A stretch of 64,000 nt of DNA from Lustribacter sp965277075 (GTDB lineage Bacteria > Vulcanimicrobiota > Vulcanimicrobiia > Vulcanimicrobiales > Vulcanimicrobiaceae), in assembly GCA_965277075.1 (NCBI GenBank), contig OZ255707.1:1240001-1304000 (forward strand). The letters are read 5' to 3'. The notes under the pieces are model-generated. The model worked only from the letters and a program-made list of their open reading frames with translations. It was not told where the DNA came from and ran no database searches. The position numbers and the translations under genes are program-made. Below, in pieces: positions 51,128-59,513 of this stretch (the first letter of the stretch is position 1; every line of letters begins with the position of its first letter).

Positions 51128-52595
51128 GGCGGCGGTATTTCGCCGTGACCTACCGTACCACTGCGCGGTGCCCGGTTCGAATGCTGCACTGATCTCGCTG
51201 CGCGACGTGAATCTCCACCTCGGCGGCCGTCGCGCGCTTGCGGACATCACGTGGGAGCTGCACCCGGGCGAGCATTGGGCATTCACCGGGCCGAACGGCT
51301 CGGGGAAAAGTGCGCTGCTCCGGGTGATTCGCGGCGACCAGTGGATCGATCCGGACGGCGGCGAGCGCAGCTATCGCTTCAACGGGCCGGTGCGGACGAT
51401 GCGGTCGGCCGGCGGTGCCATCGGCTTCGTGTCGCCCGAACAGCATGAGAAATACGTCCGGCTCGAACTCCCGATCGTCGGCCGTAACGTCATCGAGAGC
51501 GGCTTCGACGACACGCTCTACGTTCACCGATCGCCGGCCGGCGACGAAACGCGCGCCGTCGACGCGATCGTCGAGCGGCTCGATTTGGCCGCGATCGCAG
51601 CCCAACCGGTGCGCACGCTTTCGTTCGGCCAGATGCGGCGGCTGTTGATCGCGCGCGCACTCGTGCGCCGGCCGCGCGTTCTCGTGCTCGACGAGTTCAC
51701 CAACGGTCTCGATGCACCGTCCCGAGCAAGCGCGTTCGCCCTCTTGGAAGAAATCGCGCCGGACGTTGCGCTGCTGCTCGCCTCGCATCGCGACGACGAT
51801 TTTATCGCGTCGATCACCCATCACGCGCGGATGCGCGACGGACGCATCACCTCGGTGAGCGGCAGCCGCCCCGCCCGCGACGATCGCGTCCGCACGGCCC
51901 TCGGAGATGCGCCGCCGCCGGCGGGCGACGCCCTCGTCGCGGTCGCGCATGCCGACGTCTATCGCGGCGCGACGCGGGTGCTCCACGATGTGAACTGGTC
52001 GATCCGCCGCGGCGAACACACGGCGATCGGCGGTCCGAACGGCAGCGGAAAAAGCACCTTCGCCGCAGTTGTCGCGGGCACGCTCTCGCCCGCGTTCGGT
52101 GGTGAGGTTCGCCGGTCCGGTGCGGGCGGTCCATTCGACGTGTGGCGCATCAAAGAAACGATCGCGCACGTCTCCGAAGAGTGGCAGATCGCATTCAACG
52201 TCAATCACACCGTCGCGGACGTCATACTCTCGGGTTTCGCTTCGAGCGTCGGGCTCTTTCATGCTGCGGGCGAGGGCGAACGCGAGCGAGCCGCGACGCT
52301 CACGGACGAACTCGGACTCCGGCCGCTGCGCGAGCGACGATTCATGGAACTCTCGTTCGGCGAACGCCGCAAAGTGTTGATCGCGCGCTCGCTCGTGCGG
52401 CCGCCCGCGCTGCTAATCCTCGACGAAGTCTGGAACGGATTGGATGCGGCATTCCGCGAACGGCTGGACGCGCAACTGCACGGATACACCGCGGCTGGAA
52501 CGACGCTGCTGATCATCGCCCATCATGGCGATGATTTGCCCGCGACGATCGTACGCCGTCAGCAGCTCGACGACGGACTGCTGCGCGATGCATGA
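51126..52595 (+). CDS. Tandem-ATPase ABC protein, ModF/PhrA-like
   Basis: 489 aa with two ABC ATPase domains and no TM segments. Domain 1 (~25-230): GPNGSGKSALLRVI, LSFGQMRRLLIARAL, VLVLDEFTNGLD. Domain 2 (~255-480): GPNGSGKSTFAAVV, LSFGERRKVLIARSL, LLILDEVWNGLD. Linkage and signatures match ModF (PhrA), a soluble tandem ATPase associated with molybdate genes in E. coli. No molybdate genes are near, so function is open. The ATG at 51126 has GAGG close upstream. Confidence 0.85.
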   Translation: MAAVFRRDLPYHCAVPGSNAALISLRDVNLHLGGRRALADITWELHPGEHWAFTGPNGSGKSALLRVIRGDQWIDPDGGERSYRFNGPVRTMRSAGGAIGFVSPEQHEKYVRLELPIVGRNVIESGFDDTLYVHRSPAGDETRAVDAIVERLDLAAIAAQPVRTLSFGQMRRLLIARALVRRPRVLVLDEFTNGLDAPSRASAFALLEEIAPDVALLLASHRDDDFIASITHHARMRDGRITSVSGSRPARDDRVRTALGDAPPPAGDALVAVAHADVYRGATRVLHDVNWSIRRGEHTAIGGPNGSGKSTFAAVVAGTLSPAFGGEVRRSGAGGPFDVWRIKETIAHVSEEWQIAFNVNHTVADVILSGFASSVGLFHAAGEGERERAATLTDELGLRPLRERRFMELSFGERRKVLIARSLVRPPALLILDEVWNGLDAAFRERLDAQLHGYTAAGTTLLIIAHHGDDLPATIVRRQQLDDGLLRDA

Positions 52596-52640
52596 GCCGC
52601 ATGCGAGGCGTTAGAACGGCGTGAGGCCAACCCGAATGCG

Positions 52641-53951
52641 GTGAAACCCGTCAAGGTCGGCCTACTCGGTTTGGGAACGGTGGGCAGCGGCACATTCCGC
52701 GTCCTCGAAAACAACCGTGAAGAGATCACGCGGCGCGCCGGACGCCGGATCGAAATTGCGATGATCGCCGTGCGCGATGTCGGCAAAGCGCGCGCGATCG
52801 TCGGTGACGCGATTCCGGTCGTCGACGACGTTCGGCGAATCGTGACGAACCCGGAGATCGACGTCGTCGTCGAGGTGATCGGCGGGACGACGGTCGCGAA
52901 AGAAGCGATCCTCGCCGCGATCGTGCGCGGCAAACACGTGGTCACGGCCAATAAAGCGTTGTTGGCGCTCGAAGGCAACGACATCTTCGCTGCGGCGCGT
53001 CAACAGAACGTGATGGTCGCGTTCGAAGCCGCCGTCGCGGGCTGCATTCCGACGATCAAGGTATTACGGGAAGGGCTCGCCGCGAATCGCATCGAGTGGA
53101 TCGCCGGTATCATCAACGGTACGTGCAACTTCATTCTCTCCGAAATGCGCGCGAAGGGACTCTCGTTCGCCGCCGTTCTGGCGGAGGCGCAGCGCCTCGG
53201 CTACGCCGAAGCCGATCCGACGTTCGATGTCGAGGGCGTCGACGCCGCGCATAAAGTGACGTTGCTCGCGTCGATCGCGTTCGGTATCCCGGTGCAGTTC
53301 GCTCGCACGTACGTCGAGGGCATCAGCAAACTGACCGATAAAGATATCACTTACGCCGAGGAACTCGGCTATCGCATCAAGCTGCTCGGCATCACGCGAC
53401 GCACGGCGGACGGCATCGAGCTGCGTGTCCATCCGACGCTGATTCCGGCCGAACGCATCATCGCAAGCGTAGACGGACCGATGAACGCCATTCTCGTCAA
53501 GGGCAACGCGGCAGGCGTGACGATGTACTACGGCGCCGGGGCCGGCTCCGATGCGACGGCCTCGGCGGTGCTGGCCGACGTCATCGAAGTGACGCGTTTG
53601 ATGCGCTCCGAACCGGACGAGCGGGTACCCTATCTCGCATTCCAGCACGACGCGATGAGCGATCTTGCCGTACTGCCCATCGACGACGTCGAGACGTCCT
53701 ACTACTTGCGCGTTCGCGTGCGCGACGAAGTCGGCGTGCTGGCCGACATCGCGCGCACGCTCGCAAATGCGGGCATCTCGATCGATGCGATGCTGCAAAA
53801 AGGCGCGGGCGATCAGGCCAACGAGACCGACATCGTTATACTCACGCACCGCACGCGCGAGCGCAACTTCAACAGCGCGATCGCGGCGCTGGGCACGCTG
53901 CCGGCGATCCGGCCCGAATACTCGCGCATCCGGCGCGAAGACCTCGTGTGA
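52641..53951 (+). CDS. hom: Homoserine dehydrogenase with ACT domain
   Basis: 436 aa. NAD(P) loop VGLLGLGTVGSGTFRVL, VVTANKALLAL, FEAAVAGCIPTIKVLR, GIINGTCNFILSEM, EADPTFDVEGVDAAHKVTLLASIAF, YGAGAGSDATASAVLADVIEV, and a C-terminal ACT domain (~350-420; YYLRVRVRDEVGVLADIARTLANAGISIDAM). This is the standard monofunctional, Thr-inhibited form. No leader peptide or attenuator is seen in front of it, unlike the ACT-less paralogue at 37.8 kb. It ends directly against the yceI stop. Confidence 0.95.
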   Translation: MKPVKVGLLGLGTVGSGTFRVLENNREEITRRAGRRIEIAMIAVRDVGKARAIVGDAIPVVDDVRRIVTNPEIDVVVEVIGGTTVAKEAILAAIVRGKHVVTANKALLALEGNDIFAAARQQNVMVAFEAAVAGCIPTIKVLREGLAANRIEWIAGIINGTCNFILSEMRAKGLSFAAVLAEAQRLGYAEADPTFDVEGVDAAHKVTLLASIAFGIPVQFARTYVEGISKLTDKDITYAEELGYRIKLLGITRRTADGIELRVHPTLIPAERIIASVDGPMNAILVKGNAAGVTMYYGAGAGSDATASAVLADVIEVTRLMRSEPDERVPYLAFQHDAMSDLAVLPIDDVETSYYLRVRVRDEVGVLADIARTLANAGISIDAMLQKGAGDQANETDIVILTHRTRERNFNSAIAALGTLPAIRPEYSRIRREDLV

Positions 53952-54491
53952 TCAGGGCTTCGCGATCGCCTGAATCTGCAATTCGATGTCGATGTCGTCA
54001 CCGACAAGAAGGCCGCCGGTCTCGAGCGCCTGATTGAACGTAAAGCCGAAGTCTTTGCGGTTGATCCGGGTCTTCGCTTCGTACGCGATGCGATCGTTGC
54101 CCCACGGGTCGGTGAGGCGCCCGACGGCTTCGGTCTCGAGGACAACAGGCTTGGATATGCCGTGGATTTCGAGGTCGCCGGCGACGGCGAAGGTCTGGCC
54201 GCTCTTGGGCGTGATACTCGTGCTGGCAAATCGCATGTGCGTGTATTTTTCGGCGTGGAAGAAGTCTTCGGACTTGAGATGGCCGTCGCGCTGCGCTTCG
54301 CCCGTGGTGATGGACGCAACCTCGATGTCGGCATTGATCGCAATCGGCGCGCCGTCGGGCGAGAGCGCGATCGTACCGGCGATGGCGGGGAACGATCCGC
54401 GCACTTTCGAGAGCATCATATGGCGAACCGAAAAATGAACGCTCGAGTGGGCCGGGTCAATCGTGTACGTGGTGGCTTGAACAAGGGTCAT
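53952..54491 (-). CDS. YceI-family lipid-binding protein
   Basis: 179 aa, YceI beta-barrel: YTIDPAHSSVHFSVRHMMLSKVRGSF, ITTGEAQRDGHLKSEDFFHAEKYTHMRFAST, VAGDLEIHGISKPVVLETE, DPWGNDRIAYEAKTRINRKDFG. Members bind polyprenyl or other lipids. No signal peptide precedes it, so it is cytosolic. ATG 54491 has GGAGAG upstream. Confidence 0.92.
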   Translation of the reverse strand: MTLVQATTYTIDPAHSSVHFSVRHMMLSKVRGSFPAIAGTIALSPDGAPIAINADIEVASITTGEAQRDGHLKSEDFFHAEKYTHMRFASTSITPKSGQTFAVAGDLEIHGISKPVVLETEAVGRLTDPWGNDRIAYEAKTRINRKDFGFTFNQALETGGLLVGDDIDIELQIQAIAKP

Positions 54492-54643
54492 GAATCTCTC
54501 CGAATTCGTGAGAAAGGGTGACGAAGGCGAGAACCCTAGCCGATGCCATATAGTTTCCAGTAGTAAACGATTGATCTTCGGTAAGACTTGAGTGTGAAGT
54601 GTTCGCAACCGTGGCCGAAGCAACCGGTAGGAGGATATCGGAC

Positions 54644-55414
54644 ATGGACGTACCGGTAGCCGTCGCGGCCGCCCCGATCCCTGCGCCCGATGGTGCGCTC
54701 GCCGGGCAGGCCGCAAGCGAACCGGTCGTCCCGGCCGTCGCGGCCGCGCCCGCTGGTCCGGCGACGGCGGTAGGGCAACCCGCAGCGACGGCCCAAACCC
54801 TCAAGCCGCTTGTCGCCAAGCTCTTCAACGCGCAAGCACAGAACGTCGAAGTGTCGTTCCGGATCGTCGATAAACCAAACGAGATCGTCATCGTCTTCAC
54901 CGACAAATCGACCGGAAAAGAGATAATTCAATTTCCGAGTCAAACGTTGATCGCGCTTGCCGAACTCTACAACACAGGGCGTCACCGACGTGCACGCGCT
55001 GCGCGTTGCGGCGTATGCCGTGCTGCGCCGCGACCCCGATCATCGCGACGCACATTTGCGGCTCTACGAAATCGAGCAGATGTTGCACACGCCGGTCGCC
55101 GCCCTCGCGCATCTGCGGGCGGCTTTGCGCTCGTCACCGCTCGTCGCGTCGCAGTCGGCGGTGCGACCTACGCACGGTACGCGTGTTCTCGCAATCACGC
55201 GCATCGCGCCGTGGGAAGCGAACGTGCCGCTCGAACTGATCGTCGACGAGACGCAGATCGCCTTGACACGCATCTACATCGACGGCAGCGAAACATTGGA
55301 CGCGCTGCTCGGTCACGTGCCGCCGCACGACGTGCTCTTCAATGCGATTGCCGAATCCGACGACGCGCGACCGGCGCTTGCCCTCGCGGCACGATTGGCG
55401 GCGGCGTGCAGTGA
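54644..55414 (+). CDS. FlaG-like protein; frame runs on over the next gene
   Basis: The ATG at 54644 has AGGAGG upstream. Residues 1-60 are Ala/Pro/Val-rich. Residues ~65-110 match a FlaG domain (VEVSFRIVDKPNEIVIVFTDKSTGKEIIQFP). After about 54974 the frame continues for ~145 residues as Arg-rich sequence without resemblance to the family, and it overlaps the ATP-grasp gene in another frame. Either the protein truly has this tail, or a single-base frame change near 54975 joins or ends it. No flagellar gene is nearby. Confidence 0.5.
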   Translation: MDVPVAVAAAPIPAPDGALAGQAASEPVVPAVAAAPAGPATAVGQPAATAQTLKPLVAKLFNAQAQNVEVSFRIVDKPNEIVIVFTDKSTGKEIIQFPSQTLIALAELYNTGRHRRARAARCGVCRAAPRPRSSRRTFAALRNRADVAHAGRRPRASAGGFALVTARRVAVGGATYARYACSRNHAHRAVGSERAARTDRRRDADRLDTHLHRRQRNIGRAARSRAAARRALQCDCRIRRRATGACPRGTIGGGVQ

Positions 55415-56102
55415 ACCGTGCGTCAACCCGCCGGACGACGTCGCGCGTCTGAGCCGCGACCGCGTTGCTGCCCGCTTCTTACGCTCTGCGACCGTCGTCG
55501 CGCCGCCGGTCGAACGCATCGAACGAGCGCTGCTCGCGGGGCGTTCGATCGATGCACCGATCGTCGTGCGGCCGGTCGGCTCGCAAGCCGGCATCGGATT
55601 GGAGCGGATCGCGTCGACGGAGGAACTTCGGGCCTACCTCGAACGGCATGTTGCGCCGACGTATTACGTCATGCCGTTCGTCGACTACCGGCGCACCGAC
55701 GGCTATTTCCGCAAATACCGTATCATGTTCGTCGACGGTACGCCGTTGGCGTGCCATCTCGCGATCTCGCCGCGCTGGATGATTCACTACTATAACGCGC
55801 CGATGAGCGAACACGCATGGATGCGCGACGAAGAAGCCGTGTTTGTAGCCGATCTTGAGACGGTGTTCGACGGCCCGCGCGCGGACGGGTTACGCGAAAT
55901 TGCCGCTGCCGTGCCGCTCGCGTATTTCGGCATCGACTGCGCGATTGCCGCCGATGGCCGGGTGCTGCTGTTCGAAGCCGACGCGGCGATGCTGGTGCAC
56001 GGCACGGACGCCGCCGACGTGTATCCGTACAAAGCAGCGGCCTACGGGCGCATCAAGACGGCGTTGACCGTGGCGCTGCAGCGACGCGCGGCTTCGGCGT
56101 AG
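54957..56102 (+). CDS. ATP-grasp (RimK-like) protein with TPR-like N-terminus
   Basis: About 381 aa from TTG 54957 (or 370 from GTG 54990). The first ~45 residues form a TPR-like helix pair (AAYAVLRRDPDHRDAHLRLYEIEQML). The C-terminal half resembles an ATP-grasp ligase: PIVVRPVGSQAGIGLERI (glycine loop with Arg in place of the usual Lys), YVMPFVDYRRTDGYFRKYRIMFVDG, and FGIDCAIAADGRVLLFEADAAMLVH, with Asp/Glu in place of the usual metal-binding ExN. Substrate unknown; amide or thioester ligation to a small molecule or peptide is likely. It overlaps the FlaG frame upstream. Confidence 0.7.
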   Translation: MPNSTTQGVTDVHALRVAAYAVLRRDPDHRDAHLRLYEIEQMLHTPVAALAHLRAALRSSPLVASQSAVRPTHGTRVLAITRIAPWEANVPLELIVDETQIALTRIYIDGSETLDALLGHVPPHDVLFNAIAESDDARPALALAARLAAACSEPCVNPPDDVARLSRDRVAARFLRSATVVAPPVERIERALLAGRSIDAPIVVRPVGSQAGIGLERIASTEELRAYLERHVAPTYYVMPFVDYRRTDGYFRKYRIMFVDGTPLACHLAISPRWMIHYYNAPMSEHAWMRDEEAVFVADLETVFDGPRADGLREIAAAVPLAYFGIDCAIAADGRVLLFEADAAMLVHGTDAADVYPYKAAAYGRIKTALTVALQRRAASA

Positions 56103-56132
56103 CCGAAACGCGACGGGTTCGGCTACGCCGAA
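56093..56132. terminator. Perfect 15-bp hairpin between converging genes
   Basis: TTCGGCGTAGCCGAA (56093-56107) and its exact reverse complement (56118-56132) around a 10-nt loop. It spans the stop of the ATP-grasp gene and ends 4 bp before the ettA stop. There is no T-tract, so it probably works as a shared roadblock or 3'-end stabiliser for the two converging transcripts. Confidence 0.6.
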
Positions 56133-56136
56133 CCGT

Positions 56137-57804
56137 CTACGGCAGCGTCAACGGCCGGTAACGCAAACGGTGCGGACGCGCCGCTTCTTCGCCCAGCCGC
56201 TCGCGTTTGTTCTCTTCGTACTCCGCGTAGTTTCCCTCGAAGAAATACACGCGCGAATCACCCTCGAACGCGATGATGTGCGTCGCGATCCGATCGAGGA
56301 ACCAACGGTCGTGACTGATGACGAGCACGGTACCCGCGAACTCGCCAAGGGCATCTTCGAGTGCGCGCAACGTCTCGACGTCCAGATCGTTCGACGGCTC
56401 GTCCAGCAGCAAGACGTTGGCCCCGGCAAGCAGCGTCTTCGCGAGATGGAGGCGTCCGCGTTCGCCGCCCGAGAGGGTGCCGACGAGTTTTTGCTGGTCG
56501 CCCCCTTTGAAGTTGAAACGTCCGAGATACGCACGTGAGGGCATTTCGAAGCGCCCGACTTTCAAGAGATCGAGGCCGCCGCTGATGTCGTCGAACACGC
56601 TCTTCTCGTTATCGAGCGTTTCGCGCGTCTGATCGACGACCGCGAGCTTGACCGTCGGGCCGATCTTGATTTCACCGCGATCCGGATGTTCGGTACCGGC
56701 GAGCATGCGGAACAGCGTCGTTTTACCGGCACCGTTGGGACCGATGATGCCGACGATCGCGCCAGCCGGAATCCGGAGATTCACGTCGTCCATCAGGAGC
56801 CGGTCTCCGTACGCTTTGCTCACATTCACGAACTCGATGACGTTATCGCCGAGCCGCTCCGCAACCGGAATGAAGATCTCTTGCGTTTCGTTGCGGCGCT
56901 GGTATTCGTAACTCGAGAGTTCCTCGAAGCGCGCGATGCGACTCTTGCTTTTCGTCTGACGGCCCTTCGTGCCGGCGCGTACCCACTCGAGCTCACGCTT
57001 GAGCGCCTTTTGACGGGCCGACTCGGCCGCTTCTTCTTGCGCGAGCCGTTCTTGCTTTTGATCGAGCCACGAACTGTAATTGCCCTTCCACGGAATGCCG
57101 CGGCCGCGATCGAGTTCGAGAATCCACTCCGCCGCGTTGTCGAGAAAGTACCGATCGTGCGTCACGGCGACGACCGTGCCGGGGAAGCGCTGGAGAAATT
57201 GTTCGAGCCAGTCGACACTCTCGGCATCGAGATGGTTCGTCGGTTCGTCGAGCAGCAGCATATCCGGTTTCGAGAGCAGCAAGCGGCACAGCGCAACACG
57301 GCGCTTCTCCCCGCCCGAGAGCGGGCCGATCGTCGCATCCCATGGCGGTAGCCGCAGCGCGTCTGCAGCGACCTCGAGTTGGCGATCGAGATCGTCTCCG
57401 TCTTGCGAAAATAGAATCGCTTCGAGTTTGGCTTGTTCGGCGGCGAGTGAATCAAAATCAGCGTTCTCGTCGCCGTACGCCGCGTACACCTCGTCGAGAC
57501 GCTTGCGCGCGGCGATCGTCTCGCCGAGCGCTTCTTCGACGATTTCACGCACGGTTTTGTCGGGATCGAGCTTCGGCTCTTGCTCGAGGTAGCCGATCGT
57601 GATGTTCGGCATCGCCTTCGCCTCGCCGTCGATCTCCGTATCAACGCCCGCCATGATGCGCAGAATCGTCGATTTTCCTGCGCCGTTGGTGCCGAGAATA
57701 CCGATTTTCGCGCCGGGGAAGAAGCTCAGCGAGATATCTTTGAGAATCTGGCGCTTCGGCGGCACCATTTTGCCGACCCGATGCATGGTGTAGACGTACT
57801 GCAC
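56137..57804 (-). CDS. ettA: Energy-dependent translational throttle protein EttA (ABC-F)
   Basis: Soluble ABC-F ATPase that gates the first peptide bond according to ATP level. The 555-aa protein starts YVYTMHRVGKMVPPKRQILKDISLSFFPGAKIG, matching EttA. Two ABC domains carry GTNGAGKST, LSGGEKRRVALCRLLL, LLLDEPTNHLD and GPNGAGKTT, LSGGERGRLHLAKTLL, LLLDEPSNDLD. The EttA-specific linker RQTKSKSRIARFEEL lies between them. The start appears to be GTG 57804. Confidence 0.95.
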   Translation of the reverse strand: MQYVYTMHRVGKMVPPKRQILKDISLSFFPGAKIGILGTNGAGKSTILRIMAGVDTEIDGEAKAMPNITIGYLEQEPKLDPDKTVREIVEEALGETIAARKRLDEVYAAYGDENADFDSLAAEQAKLEAILFSQDGDDLDRQLEVAADALRLPPWDATIGPLSGGEKRRVALCRLLLSKPDMLLLDEPTNHLDAESVDWLEQFLQRFPGTVVAVTHDRYFLDNAAEWILELDRGRGIPWKGNYSSWLDQKQERLAQEEAAESARQKALKRELEWVRAGTKGRQTKSKSRIARFEELSSYEYQRRNETQEIFIPVAERLGDNVIEFVNVSKAYGDRLLMDDVNLRIPAGAIVGIIGPNGAGKTTLFRMLAGTEHPDRGEIKIGPTVKLAVVDQTRETLDNEKSVFDDISGGLDLLKVGRFEMPSRAYLGRFNFKGGDQQKLVGTLSGGERGRLHLAKTLLAGANVLLLDEPSNDLDVETLRALEDALGEFAGTVLVISHDRWFLDRIATHIIAFEGDSRVYFFEGNYAEYEENKRERLGEEAARPHRLRYRPLTLP

Positions 57805-57855
57805 GCCGGGTTCTTCTTTTGTAAACGAAGTTGTTCCGTTCCGACGCGTCGCTCG

Positions 57856-58341
57856 CTACGGCCCTTTGATGAATTGCGGTCCGCTGCCGCCGGCCGCCGC
57901 CGCCCCGCCCGCGGACCACGGATCGATCCCCCCATCGTCAAACTTCTTGTCGATCTCCGCCGACCAGTGCTGCGGCGGCGAGTCGACGACGACGACCGAA
58001 CCCTTCGAGAGTTTTTCGAGCGCTCGCCAAACATGACGGACGACCAGCGCGCGCGTGAACGCATTAAGACCGAGCCACGGATCGCCGGTGAAGAGCTCCA
58101 TCCGCGTCTCGTTCTCTTTCCGCCAAATCATGTAGCTCGTGAAGATTTCGCCGTACTGCGCGTGCGGAGCCTCGAGCGCTTCACGCATGCGATCTTCGAG
58201 CAGCGGCTGACGGCGCGCGTGCCGATGTCCGGTCGTGCGCCGGCGCGGCACTTTGCGCCGGCGTAGAACGAGCAATTCGATAACGATCATCAGCACGATC
58301 GCGCCGAGTGCGAGCGAAGCGACGAAGACTTGCCACGTCAT
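57856..58341 (-). CDS. Hypothetical single-pass membrane protein
   Basis: Not recognised. 161 aa: one N-terminal TM segment (VFVASLALGAIVLMIVIELLVL), a strongly basic stretch (RRRKVPRRRTTGHRHARRQP) and a soluble alpha-helical region (YGEIFTSYMIWRKENETRMELFTGDPWLGLNAFTRALVVRHVWRALEKL) ending in a Gly/Ala-rich tail. The ATG at 58341 overlaps the stop of the HD-GYP-like regulator by 4 nt, so they are co-transcribed and may act together. Confidence 0.6.
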   Translation of the reverse strand: MTWQVFVASLALGAIVLMIVIELLVLRRRKVPRRRTTGHRHARRQPLLEDRMREALEAPHAQYGEIFTSYMIWRKENETRMELFTGDPWLGLNAFTRALVVRHVWRALEKLSKGSVVVVDSPPQHWSAEIDKKFDDGGIDPWSAGGAAAAGGSGPQFIKGP

Positions 58342-59384
58342 ACCGGCGAACCCACGGGCGCGCCGAGCGGCGCCGTGACGACCAAGCGCAGTGCTTCGAC
58401 GACTTCGGGATCGAAGGCGGTCCCCGTTTGGCGCTCGATGAACGCGAGCGCCTGCGGTTCTGAGAGCGGCGACGCGGCGCGGCCCACCCCGTGCGTCACC
58501 GCGTCGGTAAACGCTTCGGCGACGCTCACGACCTGTGCGTAAATAGAGATGTCCTTGCCTTTCAAGCCGTCAGGATAACCGCGTCCGTCGAACCGTTCGT
58601 GGTGCGAACGCGCGATGACGGCGGCGAGATCGATGAGCCCCGTTCGTTCTTTCCCGAATACCTCGTTCGCCCGGCTCGTGTGCGCGCCCAGCAGCCGTGC
58701 GGCGTCCTCGCCGGCGAGTTCGGTGCGGCGCTCGCGCATCGCGGGCGTCAGCGCAAGCATCCCAATGTCGTAAACGCGCGCGGCAACGCCGATGCGTCGC
58801 GCCTCGTCGGCCGGCACAGTGGCACGAATCGCCATTTTCTGCGCGAAACCGGCAACGCGAGCCATGCGACGCGAGAGCGCTTCGTCGGCCAGATTCGCGG
58901 CATGCAGGACCGAGTAGATCACCTGCACCTCCCGTTCTTCGAGTTCGCCCTGGAGCAATTTGTATTGATCGGCGACCGCGGCGGCAGCCATCGCGTCATT
59001 GCGCCGCATCACGACCGTCGAGAGGGCATTCCGAGAAACGCACAGGTAGGTCGCGGGATCGATCGGCTTTTCGATGACGTTGTAGATCCCGTACTCGTAC
59101 GCGGAGCGCCGCGTCTCCTTATCGGCGTTTGCCGTGATGAAAACGACCGGAACGTCGCGTCGGCCGGAAAGGAGATGCAACTGTTTGAGGAACGGAAGGC
59201 CGCCGTCCGGAATGACGTCGTCGACCACGAGCAGATCGATCCGGTTTTCGATGTAGAATTTTTGCGCGGCAGCGGGATCGGCGAGCAGCGCTAAACGCAC
59301 CCCCGGAATAGTATCGAGGATGCGTTGATGGTGCGGAAGATCGCTCTCGGTCTCTTCGAGAACGAGAATCGTCATCGCGTCCAT
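58338..59384 (-). CDS. Response regulator with degenerate HD-GYP domain
   Basis: 348 aa. Receiver domain (~4-120) with the phospho-acceptor Asp in LLVVDDVIPDGG, Thr in FITANAD and Lys in VIEKPID. The C-terminal HD-GYP domain (~175-335) keeps SHHERFDGRGYPDGLKG but has Tyr for His in the HD dyad (ARVYDIGML) and VSVAEAFTDAV in place of VADxFDAL. Metal binding and c-di-GMP hydrolysis are therefore doubtful; it may sense c-di-GMP or act as a protein-binding output. ATG 59384; a second ATG lies three codons in. Co-transcribed with a membrane protein. Confidence 0.82.
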   Translation of the reverse strand: MDAMTILVLEETESDLPHHQRILDTIPGVRLALLADPAAAQKFYIENRIDLLVVDDVIPDGGLPFLKQLHLLSGRRDVPVVFITANADKETRRSAYEYGIYNVIEKPIDPATYLCVSRNALSTVVMRRNDAMAAAAVADQYKLLQGELEEREVQVIYSVLHAANLADEALSRRMARVAGFAQKMAIRATVPADEARRIGVAARVYDIGMLALTPAMRERRTELAGEDAARLLGAHTSRANEVFGKERTGLIDLAAVIARSHHERFDGRGYPDGLKGKDISIYAQVVSVAEAFTDAVTHGVGRAASPLSEPQALAFIERQTGTAFDPEVVEALRLVVTAPLGAPVGSPV

Positions 59385-59513
59385 TACGCTGAACGGCTTA
59401 CAACGCTTACGCGCTTCCTCCCTATGCCGCGATCTCGATGTGACGCCGAGGACTCCGCCGGAACGGCGAGAAACGCCGCGGACCGTTACTAGAAGCACGT
59501 GAGGTACCATTTC

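Noticed and set aside
54975..55414. Arg-rich C-terminal extension of the FlaG frame as a genuine basic domain
   Set aside because: Its composition is that of a high-GC shadow frame of the overlapping ATP-grasp gene, which has clear family motifs in this stretch.
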